Shown in pieces: positions 45,244 through 54,297 of a stretch of DNA of 64,000 nucleotides. The first letter of the stretch is position 1; every line of letters begins with the position of its first letter. The position numbers were made by a program, and so were the translations under genes. Below the pieces are notes generated by a model, which had not been told where the DNA came from, did not search any database, and was given only the letters and a program-made list of their open reading frames with translations. Location: NCBI RefSeq assembly GCF_030730945.1, contig NZ_JAVAMS010000002.1, positions 1-64,000 of the forward strand. Reading direction: 5' to 3'. Source of the stretch: Aurantiacibacter poecillastricola (GTDB taxonomy: Bacteria > Pseudomonadota > Alphaproteobacteria > Sphingomonadales > Sphingomonadaceae).

Positions 45244-46401
45244 ATGGATATCGTCAGCGTTCGCATCGGGGCGGAAGCGGACATTCCGCGAGTGCGGCAG
45301 GTGGCCGAGGTGATCGCACGCAGTTTCTCGCTGGAGAACTTTGCGAGAACCCGCATGATCACGGCGATCCTCGAAATCACGCGCAATGCTTTCCAGCATG
45401 GAGGTGGAGGGCGTGCCTACTTCAGGGCGGAGAGATCCGGCGAGTACGCCTGGCTGAAGGTCGTGGTCGAGGATCAGGGCGATGGCCTTCCGCCGGACAG
45501 CGTGTTCGTGAAGAATCGCCGTCCCTATCGCTCGGCTGCATCTTCGTCGCGCGGGATGGGGCTTGGCCTCACGGGCGTGCAAAGCTTGGCCGACGGGTTC
45601 GATCTGCAATCGTCGAAAGACGGCACGACTGCCGAACTGGCCTTTCAAACGCCCGTTCCCGCTGGCGAGCTGAATAGCCGACTGGATCTGGCGCAGGAGA
45701 AACTTGCCGCGCTGAGCGCGACCGATCCGGTCGCCGAACTCTCGCGCCAGAACCGCGAACTCGCCGAAGCCATGGCGGAGCGCGAACTGCTGATTGACGA
45801 GGTGCATCACCGCACCGGCAACAACCTGTCGCTCATCATCAGCTTCATCCAGCTTAGCAAGCGTAACGCCAAGCACGAAGAGACGCGCGAAGCGATGGCG
45901 CAACTGGAATCGCGCGTGCACTCTGTTGCCAAGGTCCACCAGGAATTGCAGCGCGCGCATCTGGGGGAGCGGATCTCGCTCTTGCCCTTGCTGGAAAACG
46001 TGGCGCGGCACACCCAGGATGCCTTTTCCAACCCCGAACTCGACATCACCATCAACGTGTTCGGCGACAGCGCGAACGTCGCCGGCTCCGCCGCGATCGA
46101 CCTGGGGCTGATCGTCAACGAACTGGTCACCAACTCCTACAAGCATGCATTCGAAGGGCGAGGCAAAGGCAAGGTCGAAATTACCTTCGAGCGCGGTCCC
46201 GACGATGCATACTGGGAACTCACCATTGCCGATGACGGAATCGGAATTCCTCCGGAGATGAAGCCCGAGCGATCGGATTCACTTGGCTGGAGAATGATCA
46301 GGGCGATGGCGACCCGTCACGGCGGCAAGATCGCCACCAGCGGCGACAAGGGGTTCCAGACATCCATCCGTTTTCCTGCCGACTTCGCGAGCCTCACTTA
46401 G
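45244..46401 (+). CDS. RsbT-like ATPase fused to HisKA_2/HWE-type histidine kinase
   Basis: 385 residues. Residues 1-140 repeat an RsbT/RsbW-like GHKL domain (ILEITRNAFQHGGGG, EDQGDGL, SRGMGLGLTGVQSLAD). After a coiled linker (LDLAQEKLAALSATDPVAELSRQNRELAEA) comes a HisKA_2 dimerisation domain with H188/H189 in DEVHHRTGNNLSLI. A second ATPase domain follows with NELVTNSYKHAF, ADDGIGIPPEM and LGWRMIRAMA. Kinases with this HisKA_2 plan feed the alphaproteobacterial general stress response (PhyR-NepR-EcfG). No TM helix is present. It starts one base after the previous stop, so it is the likely output of the stressosome unit. No response regulator is adjacent. Confidence 0.85.
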   Translation: MDIVSVRIGAEADIPRVRQVAEVIARSFSLENFARTRMITAILEITRNAFQHGGGGRAYFRAERSGEYAWLKVVVEDQGDGLPPDSVFVKNRRPYRSAASSSRGMGLGLTGVQSLADGFDLQSSKDGTTAELAFQTPVPAGELNSRLDLAQEKLAALSATDPVAELSRQNRELAEAMAERELLIDEVHHRTGNNLSLIISFIQLSKRNAKHEETREAMAQLESRVHSVAKVHQELQRAHLGERISLLPLLENVARHTQDAFSNPELDITINVFGDSANVAGSAAIDLGLIVNELVTNSYKHAFEGRGKGKVEITFERGPDDAYWELTIADDGIGIPPEMKPERSDSLGWRMIRAMATRHGGKIATSGDKGFQTSIRFPADFASLT

Positions 46402-46440
46402 CGCCCTCCGGGCCTGGAGTACTCTGGCGCGACTGGGGGA

Positions 46441-47559
46441 TCAGGCCGAAGAGAGTTCCAGCATCCCATCGCCGGTATCCGCAATATTCGTCGCGATGCC
46501 TGTCTCTCGCGTAATCGCCGTGAGATACTCGGTGAAGTCTGCGAACTCGGGACTGTTCTTGTCCAGCCGGCATGGAACGCAGTCGTCGTCGATGCGGAAG
46601 GGGATGAGCGACAGGCGGCAGCCGTCGACGCCGGGTTGCAGGCTTGCGACTGCGGTGTGCCGGGTTTCCTCTGGCAGCATGTATTTCTCTTTCGGCTTCC
46701 AGCCCGCGCTCGTCCGGGTGACCTCCTTGTAGCCTTGCGTCTGCTCGATATTCGCCATGTATGCGGAGGGCTGTTCGATGGCGAAATTGCCCAGGCTATG
46801 AATGATGGGCCGCCCGCGATGAAACTCTATGGGTTTCAGCAGGTGGGGGTGATGACCGATTACAGCATCCGCTCCTGCATCGATAATCTGGCGTCCAACC
46901 GCGCGCTGATAATCGGCCAGCTTCGCGCGGACGAAGTGAATGCCCCAATGCATTGAAACGAACACATGGTCCGCCCCCTCGCGGGCGATCCTGATATCTT
47001 CGAGCAACGCTGCAAGGTCATTCTCATCGGCATAGGTGTGGATGCGCGGGTCGGTGCCTGGCTGGTCCGGCTCGACCTGCTCGTACAGCGTGTGCGCTCG
47101 CAGGGGAGCGCATCCGGGGCGGTTGTTTTCCGCCGCATAGCCGGCGGGCAGGATGGAGCTATAGGCGAGGAATGCCAGCTTGCGTCCACCGCGCTCCAAC
47201 ATAGCCGGCTTGCGAGCCTGTGCGAGATTGGCACCGCCCCCGCACGCAACTATTCCGGCCTCACGCAAGTGATCGACGGTGTCGCAAAGGGCATCGCCGC
47301 CGAAATCCATCGCGTGATTGCCTGCCACGGACATTACGTCGAACCCAGCGCTTGCCAGGTTCGCAGCGATACTTGGGGGACTTCGCATGGGAAGGCGGGC
47401 ATTCGGCGCTGGCGAGCCGCGATCCGAGAGGACGCATTCCATCTGGCCGAAAACGCAATCGGCATCGAAAGCGCCGCCTAGCTCCGCAAACATCGATCCG
47501 GGATCGGGCCTGCAAGGCGCGACATCGCCTGTGGCATTGATTACGAGTTGTTCGGCCAT
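46441..47559 (-). CDS. CapA-family (poly-gamma-glutamate capsule) metallophosphatase-like protein
   Basis: 372 residues of the CapA / PGA_cap family, calcineurin-like fold. Visible motifs are INATGDVAPCRPDP near the start, GQMECVLSDRG, VAGNHAMDFGG, VSMHWGIHFV and ADAVIGHHPHLLKPIEF, then IIHSLGNFA. No signal peptide or TM is evident from the ATG at 47,559, which has GAAGGAA upstream; longer in-frame starts run into the next gene. Capsule biosynthesis partners are absent, so the role may differ from polyglutamate export. It lies 19 bases after the esterase gene and may be the last gene of its unit. Confidence 0.8.
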   Translation of the reverse strand: MAEQLVINATGDVAPCRPDPGSMFAELGGAFDADCVFGQMECVLSDRGSPAPNARLPMRSPPSIAANLASAGFDVMSVAGNHAMDFGGDALCDTVDHLREAGIVACGGGANLAQARKPAMLERGGRKLAFLAYSSILPAGYAAENNRPGCAPLRAHTLYEQVEPDQPGTDPRIHTYADENDLAALLEDIRIAREGADHVFVSMHWGIHFVRAKLADYQRAVGRQIIDAGADAVIGHHPHLLKPIEFHRGRPIIHSLGNFAIEQPSAYMANIEQTQGYKEVTRTSAGWKPKEKYMLPEETRHTAVASLQPGVDGCRLSLIPFRIDDDCVPCRLDKNSPEFADFTEYLTAITRETGIATNIADTGDGMLELSSA

Positions 47560-47578
47560 CGATGTTCCTTCGGGCAAG

Positions 47579-49156
47579 TCAGTTACGGGCATTCCTGCTG
47601 TGGGAAAGGAGGAAGCCCAGTATCGCTTCCAGATTTCGATCGAAGGCATCGTGCCCGTCCTCGGTGGCGAGCATGCTTGCTTCGCCGCCCTCCTGCTGCA
47701 GCCGCTCGAAAATGCGCTGCGAGGCGGTGAAGGAGGTGATCCGATCATTGCGCCCGTGAACGATCAAGGTGGGGATCGAGGCGAGTGCGGAGTAATCGAG
47801 TTGGTGGGGATCGATCGGTCCAGCTCCGGGCGCGATGGCAGCCCACATATCGGGCCAGAGCGATGCAAGATGAAGCGTACCCTCTCCGCCCATCGAATTC
47901 CCGGCGAGGTAGATACGATCGGCGTCTATGGGATATTCCTGCCGTACCAGTGCAAGAGTTGCAGCAACGTCCGCCTCCGCCGGCTCCACGGGCAGCCCGG
48001 TAACCGGCTGGACGCGCCCCCCGCTGACGACGGGACGCGGGGGAGGGACTGTCCCATCGGCCAGCACGACGGGCAACCGGTTACCCCAAACGCTATTGGG
48101 ATCGTCTCCCATTGGGCTGAGCACCGCCAGGCCGTGTACTTCGGCCAGCTGTTCCAGCACTCCGCTGGCAAATGCGCTGCATTCATCGCCTGCCGAGCCG
48201 TGCAACACGACAAGCAAGGCGAGTTCGCTCCTGCCGTCCCACCTTCGCGGAATGAACAGGCGGTAGGGTTCGATCCGGCCCGAAATATCCGAACGATAAT
48301 GGCGTCCCTGCAACCCGCGCGCCTGGTACTGGGGATTCTCCAGGCGCTCTGCTGCGGCAAGGAGGAATAGGGCCGCATCAAGTTCGGAGCGCAGATCGAT
48401 GTCTCGAACGCGCCGGCTTCGCTGGTTCAGGGTCTCGACCAGATCAAGGGGAAAGGCGATGTCCGCTGCAAGGCCGGGCGCCGGATCAAGGCGGGCAAGG
48501 CCCTCACGCAACTTGCGACTGTCTTCCCGAAGGTCGGTGGCGGTGAAAAGGCGGGTAACAGTCGTTCCCAGGACCTCTCCGCCGTGGATGATTTCGGCCT
48601 CGATTTCCCAACTTCCGTCGCCAAGGCCGGCAAGATCGAGGCTGGCATATTGCGGTTCCTCGGCAAGGTCAGGTGTTGCAAGCCATATTGTCCCGAGTGG
48701 CCGGGCTTCGTGGCTCCCGGAGTGCCTAAATGGCCGTGCAGAAAAGCGAAGGTGGACGTCCGAATAGGCAATGTCAGGTGGAATCGACGCAGAGAAGTGC
48801 TGGCCTATGGCGAGGGCAAGGTCCTCGCCGGGATCTACAGCGACCCGCGCGGGGCGAAGCGCCAGCGACGCGACGAATTCCGCTTGCTCGTTCCACGGTA
48901 CGCCCAGGAACAGGGCTCGCGCCTGCGAATACAGTCGCCGGGCCTCGCCGTATCGACCTTGCAGCAGGCTCTCACGGGCCAGGTCCGTCAGTCGACGCGC
49001 CTCGTCCACGTTCTCCGCGTCCGGTCTGAGAACGGGAGACACGATGTTCTCGATAGCGAGCCATTGCAGGTCATCGATCGGTTCGAACTGCTGCGCCGAA
49101 GCGATAGAGTGTGGCGCCAAGGCCGCAAGCAGCAGCAGGATCAGCCGGTTTCGCAC
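47579..49156 (-). CDS. Secreted alpha/beta hydrolase (PHB depolymerase / prolyl-oligopeptidase-like)
   Basis: 525 residues starting with GTG inside the end of the tannase-like gene, giving a clean signal peptide (LILLLLAALAPHSIASAQ). An N-terminal domain of about 280 residues is unassigned. The C-terminal domain is an esterase with LVVLHGSAGDECSAF, the nucleophile in LAGNSMGGEGTLHL, an Asp in VHGRNDRITSF and a His in EDGHDAFDRN. It probably acts in the periplasm on an ester or polymer, beside the tannase-like enzyme. Confidence 0.8.
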   Translation of the reverse strand: MRNRLILLLLAALAPHSIASAQQFEPIDDLQWLAIENIVSPVLRPDAENVDEARRLTDLARESLLQGRYGEARRLYSQARALFLGVPWNEQAEFVASLALRPARVAVDPGEDLALAIGQHFSASIPPDIAYSDVHLRFSARPFRHSGSHEARPLGTIWLATPDLAEEPQYASLDLAGLGDGSWEIEAEIIHGGEVLGTTVTRLFTATDLREDSRKLREGLARLDPAPGLAADIAFPLDLVETLNQRSRRVRDIDLRSELDAALFLLAAAERLENPQYQARGLQGRHYRSDISGRIEPYRLFIPRRWDGRSELALLVVLHGSAGDECSAFASGVLEQLAEVHGLAVLSPMGDDPNSVWGNRLPVVLADGTVPPPRPVVSGGRVQPVTGLPVEPAEADVAATLALVRQEYPIDADRIYLAGNSMGGEGTLHLASLWPDMWAAIAPGAGPIDPHQLDYSALASIPTLIVHGRNDRITSFTASQRIFERLQQEGGEASMLATEDGHDAFDRNLEAILGFLLSHSRNARN

Positions 49157-50727
49157 GTGAAATTCTCGGCCATATCCGGATCGCCGGATCCTTTGTAAAC
49201 GGGGTGGGCGGGGAACCGGCAAAGGGGTCGCGAGAAGCTGACCTTTCCATCCTCAACCTTTGCAGCTTCCAGTTGGTCGGGCGCAATGCCTTCCTCCACC
49301 CAGCGCATCATCGCGAGCAGGATATCGTTCTGCGGAGTTGCGGGGTCGGGGGAGGGGGCGAGAAAGGTCTGCCCGAACGTGTCCGCGCCAACGCCGCCGG
49401 CACAATGATCCACTCCCGGCGCAAGGAACAGCCGATAGAAGCTGTCGGTCATCTCTTCCCCGAGATAGTCCCGTACCCCCTGGTAATAGGCAATCGTCGC
49501 TTCGCCCGGAACGATACCATCGTCCCAACCCTGGTAACTGATAAGCTTGCCTCCACGGCGGGCGAAAGCGCCGATATGCGGCGTGGAGAAAACCACACCC
49601 GGAATGGCGTTTTCGATCAACGGTACGTCACGAGTGGCATCGAACAGCGAAGCGTCCCAGTCGGGGTCGCGGTAGTACCATTCACCGAAGAATTCGCCCG
49701 GTCGGCCACGCTCCCCAATGGCCGTGAATTCGGCTCCCGGCAGGAAGCCTTCGAATAGGATGCGGCCGTCCTCTCCGGTGACGGGGCCAAGGATACGCTC
49801 TGCCGTCGCGATCTTACCTGGTGACAGTCCGGGCGTATCGGCAATCCGGAAGGAGCAACTTTGCGGATTGGAGATGATGCCGTCAGCCACGCCATCGTCA
49901 CCATCGCACTGGGCAACGCCCGCGCGGGCTATCATGCCCCATTCTTCCTGGGAAAGCGCCGTTCCGGGCCATTCCCTGCCGATGAGAGCGCTTTCAAGCC
50001 AGCGGGCGGAGATGCCTGCGATGCTGTAACCGTGGGCCCCGGCGATTACCCCGTCGTAGTCAGATGGATAACGCTGCACCTCGTTGATGGCCTGCATGCC
50101 GCCACCCGAACAGCCCATGAAATAGCTGTATTGCGGCGCCCGGCCATAGAAGGCGTCGATCAGCACACGGGCGTTCACGGCAGACAGGTGCTGACCGCGA
50201 TGGCCGTAGTTCTCCAGCCGGCGCGGATGACCGATCGACCAGTTCTGCTCTTCGATAAGGTGGCCGGTATTGGTGCTCAGCGTGGCAAAACCGCGCTGTA
50301 ACCCGTGGGCAAGTCCATCATAGCGCAGGAAACCGGCGAAACCCCCGTTCCCGGTGCCCAGCATTCGGCCATTCCACGCTTCGCGAAGCGGCAGCCAGAG
50401 TTCGAAATCGATCTCGTCCTCCGCCGTGGCCTCCACCCGGCAGAATGCAGTCTCGATTTCTGCGACAGGATCGCCCGGGCGGGGATGGGGAATGGTCCAC
50501 GTAGGGTCGGGCAGAATAGTGGTTGCTCGCCGCACGCGAAGGTCGGGTGCCCTCACGGTGGTCAGCTGCTCGCAGGATACTGCCCCGCTCGCCAGGTCTC
50601 GCGAGCTGAACGTATAGGGCTCTATGACCTGCCCGGCCGAGCTGGTGTGTATCAACAAGCCGGCGGCAAAGGCCAAGGGGGTGAGCGCCATTGTCTTTCT
50701 TGTCGATGGCATATGGCGAAACCTCAT
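49141..50727 (-). CDS. Tannase / feruloyl esterase-family protein, exported
   Basis: 528 residues from the ATG at 50,727, which overlaps the MFS stop (ATGA). The signal-like N-terminus is MALTPLAFAAGLLIHTSSAG. The catalytic set follows the family's CS-D-HC pattern: Ser in FMGCSGGGMQA next to a Cys, Asp in YQGWDDGIVP, and His next to a Cys in GVDHCAGG, where the two cysteines form a disulfide bringing Ser and His together. Substrates in the family are gallate or hydroxycinnamate esters. The released aromatic acids could enter the lig pathway (inference). Confidence 0.87.
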   Translation of the reverse strand: MRFRHMPSTRKTMALTPLAFAAGLLIHTSSAGQVIEPYTFSSRDLASGAVSCEQLTTVRAPDLRVRRATTILPDPTWTIPHPRPGDPVAEIETAFCRVEATAEDEIDFELWLPLREAWNGRMLGTGNGGFAGFLRYDGLAHGLQRGFATLSTNTGHLIEEQNWSIGHPRRLENYGHRGQHLSAVNARVLIDAFYGRAPQYSYFMGCSGGGMQAINEVQRYPSDYDGVIAGAHGYSIAGISARWLESALIGREWPGTALSQEEWGMIARAGVAQCDGDDGVADGIISNPQSCSFRIADTPGLSPGKIATAERILGPVTGEDGRILFEGFLPGAEFTAIGERGRPGEFFGEWYYRDPDWDASLFDATRDVPLIENAIPGVVFSTPHIGAFARRGGKLISYQGWDDGIVPGEATIAYYQGVRDYLGEEMTDSFYRLFLAPGVDHCAGGVGADTFGQTFLAPSPDPATPQNDILLAMMRWVEEGIAPDQLEAAKVEDGKVSFSRPLCRFPAHPVYKGSGDPDMAENFTCETG

Positions 50728-52019
50728 CCCGCTGCCCGTGCGAGTTGCTGGCGGGCGGTACGCTTTTCCATGCCACGGGCCAGCAGGGCCAGCAGGGCAA
50801 GCAGGATCTGGATACCGACCAGCAGGAGCGTCGGCGGAAAGAAGGAGCCGCTGATGTCGCTCAGGTAGCCCATCAGTGTCGGCACTATGATACCGGCAAA
50901 GCTGCCCACGATGTTGATCATCACGATGCCCATGGCCAGTGCCTGTGGTCGCAGAAGCTTGACCGGGATCGCCCAGAAGGCGGCAACCGTGCAACCGACA
51001 CAGGCGTGGCCGATGATGAGCACCAGAAGGCCGGGAACGCCTGCCCCCAGCGTATAGGCGCCCAGCAGACCTGCCGCTCCGACCAGGGCGGGAATGGCAA
51101 CGTGCAGGTACCGCTCCTGCGTCTTGTCCGAATGGCGCGCATTCAGCACCAGGCCCACCGCACTGCCCGCCCAGGGTAAAGCAACGATCAGCCCGGTCTC
51201 GACGGGAGAAAGGCCTGCCATACCCTGGATGATCTGAGGCAACCAGAACATGACCCCGTAATTGCCCGACAGGATGCAGAACCAGATAAAGCCTATGACC
51301 CAGCCAACGGGGCTGCGCAGAGCTTCCCACCGGCCTTCCTTGCCGCCTTCGTCGCTCGGCTTGGTTGCGCCCTTGATGTTGGCTCTCATCCAGTCGCGTT
51401 CGTCAGGCGTCAGCCAGCGGGCGTCACGCGGGCTGTCCGGGTAATAGAACCATGCGAAGATCCCCAGAAAGACGGCGGGCAGGCCCTCCACGAGGAACAT
51501 CCAGCGCCAGCCCTCCATGTCGAGAGGGTTCTGCACCTCCATCAACCAGCCCGACAGGGGCGCGCCAATGATCTGCGCAACGGAAATCGCCATGATCGGA
51601 AGGGCGAGGATCGATGCCCGGTACCGTTCGCTGGCCCAACTGCTGAGATAGATCATCAATCCGGACGACAGCCCACCTTCGGCGAAACCGATGACGACCC
51701 GCAGGACATAAAGGTGGTACTCGTTCTGCACGAGCGACATTGCGGATGCGGCAAGGCCCCAGCAGAAGGTTATGATGCCGAGCCACTTGCTCATTCCGAT
51801 CGCTTCGTAGAGCAGGACACTGGGATACTTCGCCAGCATGTATCCCACGAACAGGATGCCGGCCGCAAAGCCGTAGGTCGATCCATCGAGGCCGAGCGCC
51901 TCGTTCATCTCGAGCGCGGCGAATCCGACATTTGCCCTGTCTATGGAACCGAGCAGCACGAACATCGCGCTGGGCAACACGAGGCGCCGTATGACTTTGC
52001 GACCAATTTCGATTTCCAT
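50724..52019 (-). CDS. MFS transporter, anion:cation symporter (ACS) family
   Basis: 431 residues with 12 predicted TM helices. The N-terminal RRLVLPSAMFVLLGSIDRANVGFAALEMNEALGLDGSTYGFAAGILFVGYMLAKYPS arrangement is typical of the ACS group (4-hydroxyphenylacetate, phthalate and tartrate permeases), whose substrates are organic anions. It is the first gene of a minus-strand unit with the tannase-like and esterase genes. Its promoter region contains a LacI-type site at 52,070 shared with the divergent PrpD-like gene. Confidence 0.88.
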   Translation of the reverse strand: MEIEIGRKVIRRLVLPSAMFVLLGSIDRANVGFAALEMNEALGLDGSTYGFAAGILFVGYMLAKYPSVLLYEAIGMSKWLGIITFCWGLAASAMSLVQNEYHLYVLRVVIGFAEGGLSSGLMIYLSSWASERYRASILALPIMAISVAQIIGAPLSGWLMEVQNPLDMEGWRWMFLVEGLPAVFLGIFAWFYYPDSPRDARWLTPDERDWMRANIKGATKPSDEGGKEGRWEALRSPVGWVIGFIWFCILSGNYGVMFWLPQIIQGMAGLSPVETGLIVALPWAGSAVGLVLNARHSDKTQERYLHVAIPALVGAAGLLGAYTLGAGVPGLLVLIIGHACVGCTVAAFWAIPVKLLRPQALAMGIVMINIVGSFAGIIVPTLMGYLSDISGSFFPPTLLLVGIQILLALLALLARGMEKRTARQQLARAAG

Positions 52020-52069
52020 GTCGGCAGCCTCTCCTTCTCCACATGCGATACTATCGCGGATTCCGCGAA

Positions 52070-52083
52070 TGTAAACGCTTGCG
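52070..52083. promoter_or_regulatory. Candidate LacI-type operator 1
   Basis: TGTAAACGCTTGCG matches the LacI-family operator consensus TGWAANCGNTWNCA at 13 of 14 positions. It lies in the 122-bp divergent promoter between the MFS-esterase unit and the PrpD-like gene. The same word occurs before the P450 and the TonB receptor, next to the lacI gene at 58,384. Confidence 0.55.
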
Positions 52084-52141
52084 TAGAGAGAAACATTGGT
52101 CTTTCATCTCGCTGGTGGAGCGGCAAATGCGAGGTGAGGAA

Positions 52142-53521
52142 ATGCGCGATACAGTCACGGATACGCTCGCCCGACATGTCGCGGAGGCCAGTGCGCATCG
52201 GATGCCCGAGAGCGCGCTGGTTGCGGCAAGGCGGGTGATGCTCGATGCTACCGGCGTCATGCTGGGGGCAAGCGGGTTGGCGGCCGAAGCACAGCCCTTC
52301 GTCGATCTTGCCCGTTCGCAGGGAAAGGGGCCGGCCACGATTTTGGGAACGCCATACACAGCGCCGGCAACTGCCGCCGCGCTGGCCAATGGCGCCTTCG
52401 CACACGCGCTGGATTTCGAGGACGCCTTCGAACTTTCGCCCGGGCATCCCAATGCCAGCCTCGTACCGGCGTTGCTCGCGCTGGCGCAAACCCAGGGCCC
52501 AGTCGAGGGGCGGCGGTTCCTGACAGCGCTCGCCGTTGGCGGGGATATGGCCTGCCGCCTTGCGCTCGCCCTCGATCAGCCGATGGAGCAGGGCGGCTGG
52601 TATCCGCCTCCGATCCTGGCAGGCTTCGGGGCCGTGGCAGGCTGCGCCAATCTGCTGCAACTGGACGCGGAGGCTGTGCGCGATGCCTTCTCCCTGATGT
52701 TATGCCAGGTAACGATGCCGGGAGAGATAAAATACAGCGCGGGCACAAGGATCAGGGCGGTGCGCGAAGCCTTCCCCGCTCAGGCTGCGGTGCAATCCTG
52801 CTTGCTCGCCAAAGCGGGTGTCACGGGCTTCGAGCAACCGCTCGAGGGGAGAGCCGGTTTTTACGCCCTTTATGCGAACGGCAACTTCGATCCTAACCGA
52901 TTGACTGCAGGGTTGGGCTGCAAATTCTGGATCGAAGACCTTACCTTCAAGCCCTGGCCCAGTTGCCGCGGCACGCACGCTTTCATCGAAATGGCGCTCG
53001 CCCTGCGCGAAGAGCACGGCTTTACCGCGGCAGACCTTGCCGAAGTGGACGTTCGCATCGACCCTGTCCATACGATGCTGTTCGAGCCGCAGGATATCAG
53101 GCGCAAACCGTCGAACGCGATCGAGGCCAAGTTCTCCATCCCCTTCTGCCTCGCACTTGCGCTCGTAAGGGGACGTGTGTCCCTCGATGATTTCCGCGAC
53201 GAGGACCTGGCCGATCCGCAGGTGCTGGAGGTGGCCACGCGCATAAGCCCCATCCAGGGCTCCGATCACGAATGGCAGAGGGGTCGAGGAGGCGCCCTGT
53301 CACTTAAACTGGTGTCCGGTCAGGTGCTTGGAGCGCAGATCGAGCACTCGCTGGGTAGTCCCGAGAAGCCGCTATCCGAGGAACAGTTAGTGGACAAATT
53401 CGTGATGTGCGTCGTCAAAGCATCCAGTCCGCTGCCAGAAGAAGAGGGCCGGGCCCTTGCGACGCGTATCCTCGCACTCGACGAATGCGAGGACGTGGGT
53501 GCACTTTTCCCGCCGCGCTAG
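52142..53521 (+). CDS. MmgE/PrpD-family protein
   Basis: 459 residues of the 2-methylcitrate dehydratase / cis-aconitate decarboxylase family. Landmarks are ALANGAFAHALDFEDAFELSPGHPNASLVPALLAL with the conserved H-x-x-D-F-x-D-x-x active-site area, GEIKYSAGTRIRAVREAFPAQAAVQSCLLAKAG, and WPSCRGTHAFIEMALAL. No methylcitrate-cycle genes are nearby. It may dehydrate, isomerise or decarboxylate a tricarboxylate taken up by the divergent ACS transporter. The ATG at 52,142 with GAGGTGAGGAA upstream is chosen over 52,043, which would put the operator inside the gene. Confidence 0.85.
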   Translation: MRDTVTDTLARHVAEASAHRMPESALVAARRVMLDATGVMLGASGLAAEAQPFVDLARSQGKGPATILGTPYTAPATAAALANGAFAHALDFEDAFELSPGHPNASLVPALLALAQTQGPVEGRRFLTALAVGGDMACRLALALDQPMEQGGWYPPPILAGFGAVAGCANLLQLDAEAVRDAFSLMLCQVTMPGEIKYSAGTRIRAVREAFPAQAAVQSCLLAKAGVTGFEQPLEGRAGFYALYANGNFDPNRLTAGLGCKFWIEDLTFKPWPSCRGTHAFIEMALALREEHGFTAADLAEVDVRIDPVHTMLFEPQDIRRKPSNAIEAKFSIPFCLALALVRGRVSLDDFRDEDLADPQVLEVATRISPIQGSDHEWQRGRGGALSLKLVSGQVLGAQIEHSLGSPEKPLSEEQLVDKFVMCVVKASSPLPEEEGRALATRILALDECEDVGALFPPR

Positions 53522-54297
53522 TCGTGGAACAGCGCGCGAATTTCGGCTCGTCGCTGTGATTGGCCGGGGATGTTGTCGGCATCGGGATCGTCGGTCGTCT
53601 GCGCTCCAAGCTGTGTGCGTACCTCGATCTCCAGTTCGGGCAGCAGCCGGCTCAACGAAAGGGCAACAGCGTCGGCCCTGCCTTGCGCGATGCTTGCTTC
53701 CTCCGAGAGGACATGCCCCGTCACCTCCCGCTCGTCTGTTGCGGCGTATCCCGTCACCACCACCTTGCGCGGCTGTGCAGCAGCGAGCCACGTGGCGGCC
53801 TTGTCCATCAGATAATCGTCATACTGGTAGACAAGGAAATCCTGGTTGAACTCGAAATAGAGCGTGAAGACCCTCTCTTCGTAGGGGCCGGGTGGAACAT
53901 CGCGGGGGACGGCAATCGGATTGATGTACCGGCCTTGCAGCTTGTATTCGCGACCGGGATAGCCCTCTGCCGGAAGCATGTGCGCAGGGCATGGGGTATC
54001 GTAAAGACGCGAGGTGCGAACGGTGTCCAGCACCGGCGCACCGCAGGCGTCGGGCGCGGCATCGCTGACGCGTCCTTCGACCAGTACCGCGTAGTTCCAG
54101 TCGGGTTTGTAGGGCGAAAGAGTAACGTCCCACCTTTGGCCGGTGTTCGGGTCCTCGGCCAGCCAGCAGCCGGATTTCCTGCCGAAATCGGTGTCGCGGT
54201 ATATCGGGCAGGTCACGAAGGTGACCAGCTGTCCTTCCTGCGCCTGAACCGCGGAAACGGGCAGGGCTAGTGCGAAAAAGGCGATCAGGTTTTTCAT
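53518..54297 (-). CDS. OmpA-like C-terminal-domain protein, exported
   Basis: 259 residues with a signal peptide (MKNLIAFFALALPVSAVQAQ). An N-terminal domain of about 130 residues contains four cysteines. The C-terminal part is OmpA-like: FTLYFEFNQDFLVYQYDDYLMDKAATWLAAAQPRKVVVTGYAATDERE, then SEEASIAQGRADAVALSLSRLL and SQRRAEI, the peptidoglycan-binding arrangement. Its ATG overlaps the stop of the diheme cytochrome gene (ATGA), so the two are made together. It converges on the PrpD-like gene with a four-base overlap. Confidence 0.8.
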   Translation of the reverse strand: MKNLIAFFALALPVSAVQAQEGQLVTFVTCPIYRDTDFGRKSGCWLAEDPNTGQRWDVTLSPYKPDWNYAVLVEGRVSDAAPDACGAPVLDTVRTSRLYDTPCPAHMLPAEGYPGREYKLQGRYINPIAVPRDVPPGPYEERVFTLYFEFNQDFLVYQYDDYLMDKAATWLAAAQPRKVVVTGYAATDEREVTGHVLSEEASIAQGRADAVALSLSRLLPELEIEVRTQLGAQTTDDPDADNIPGQSQRRAEIRALFHD

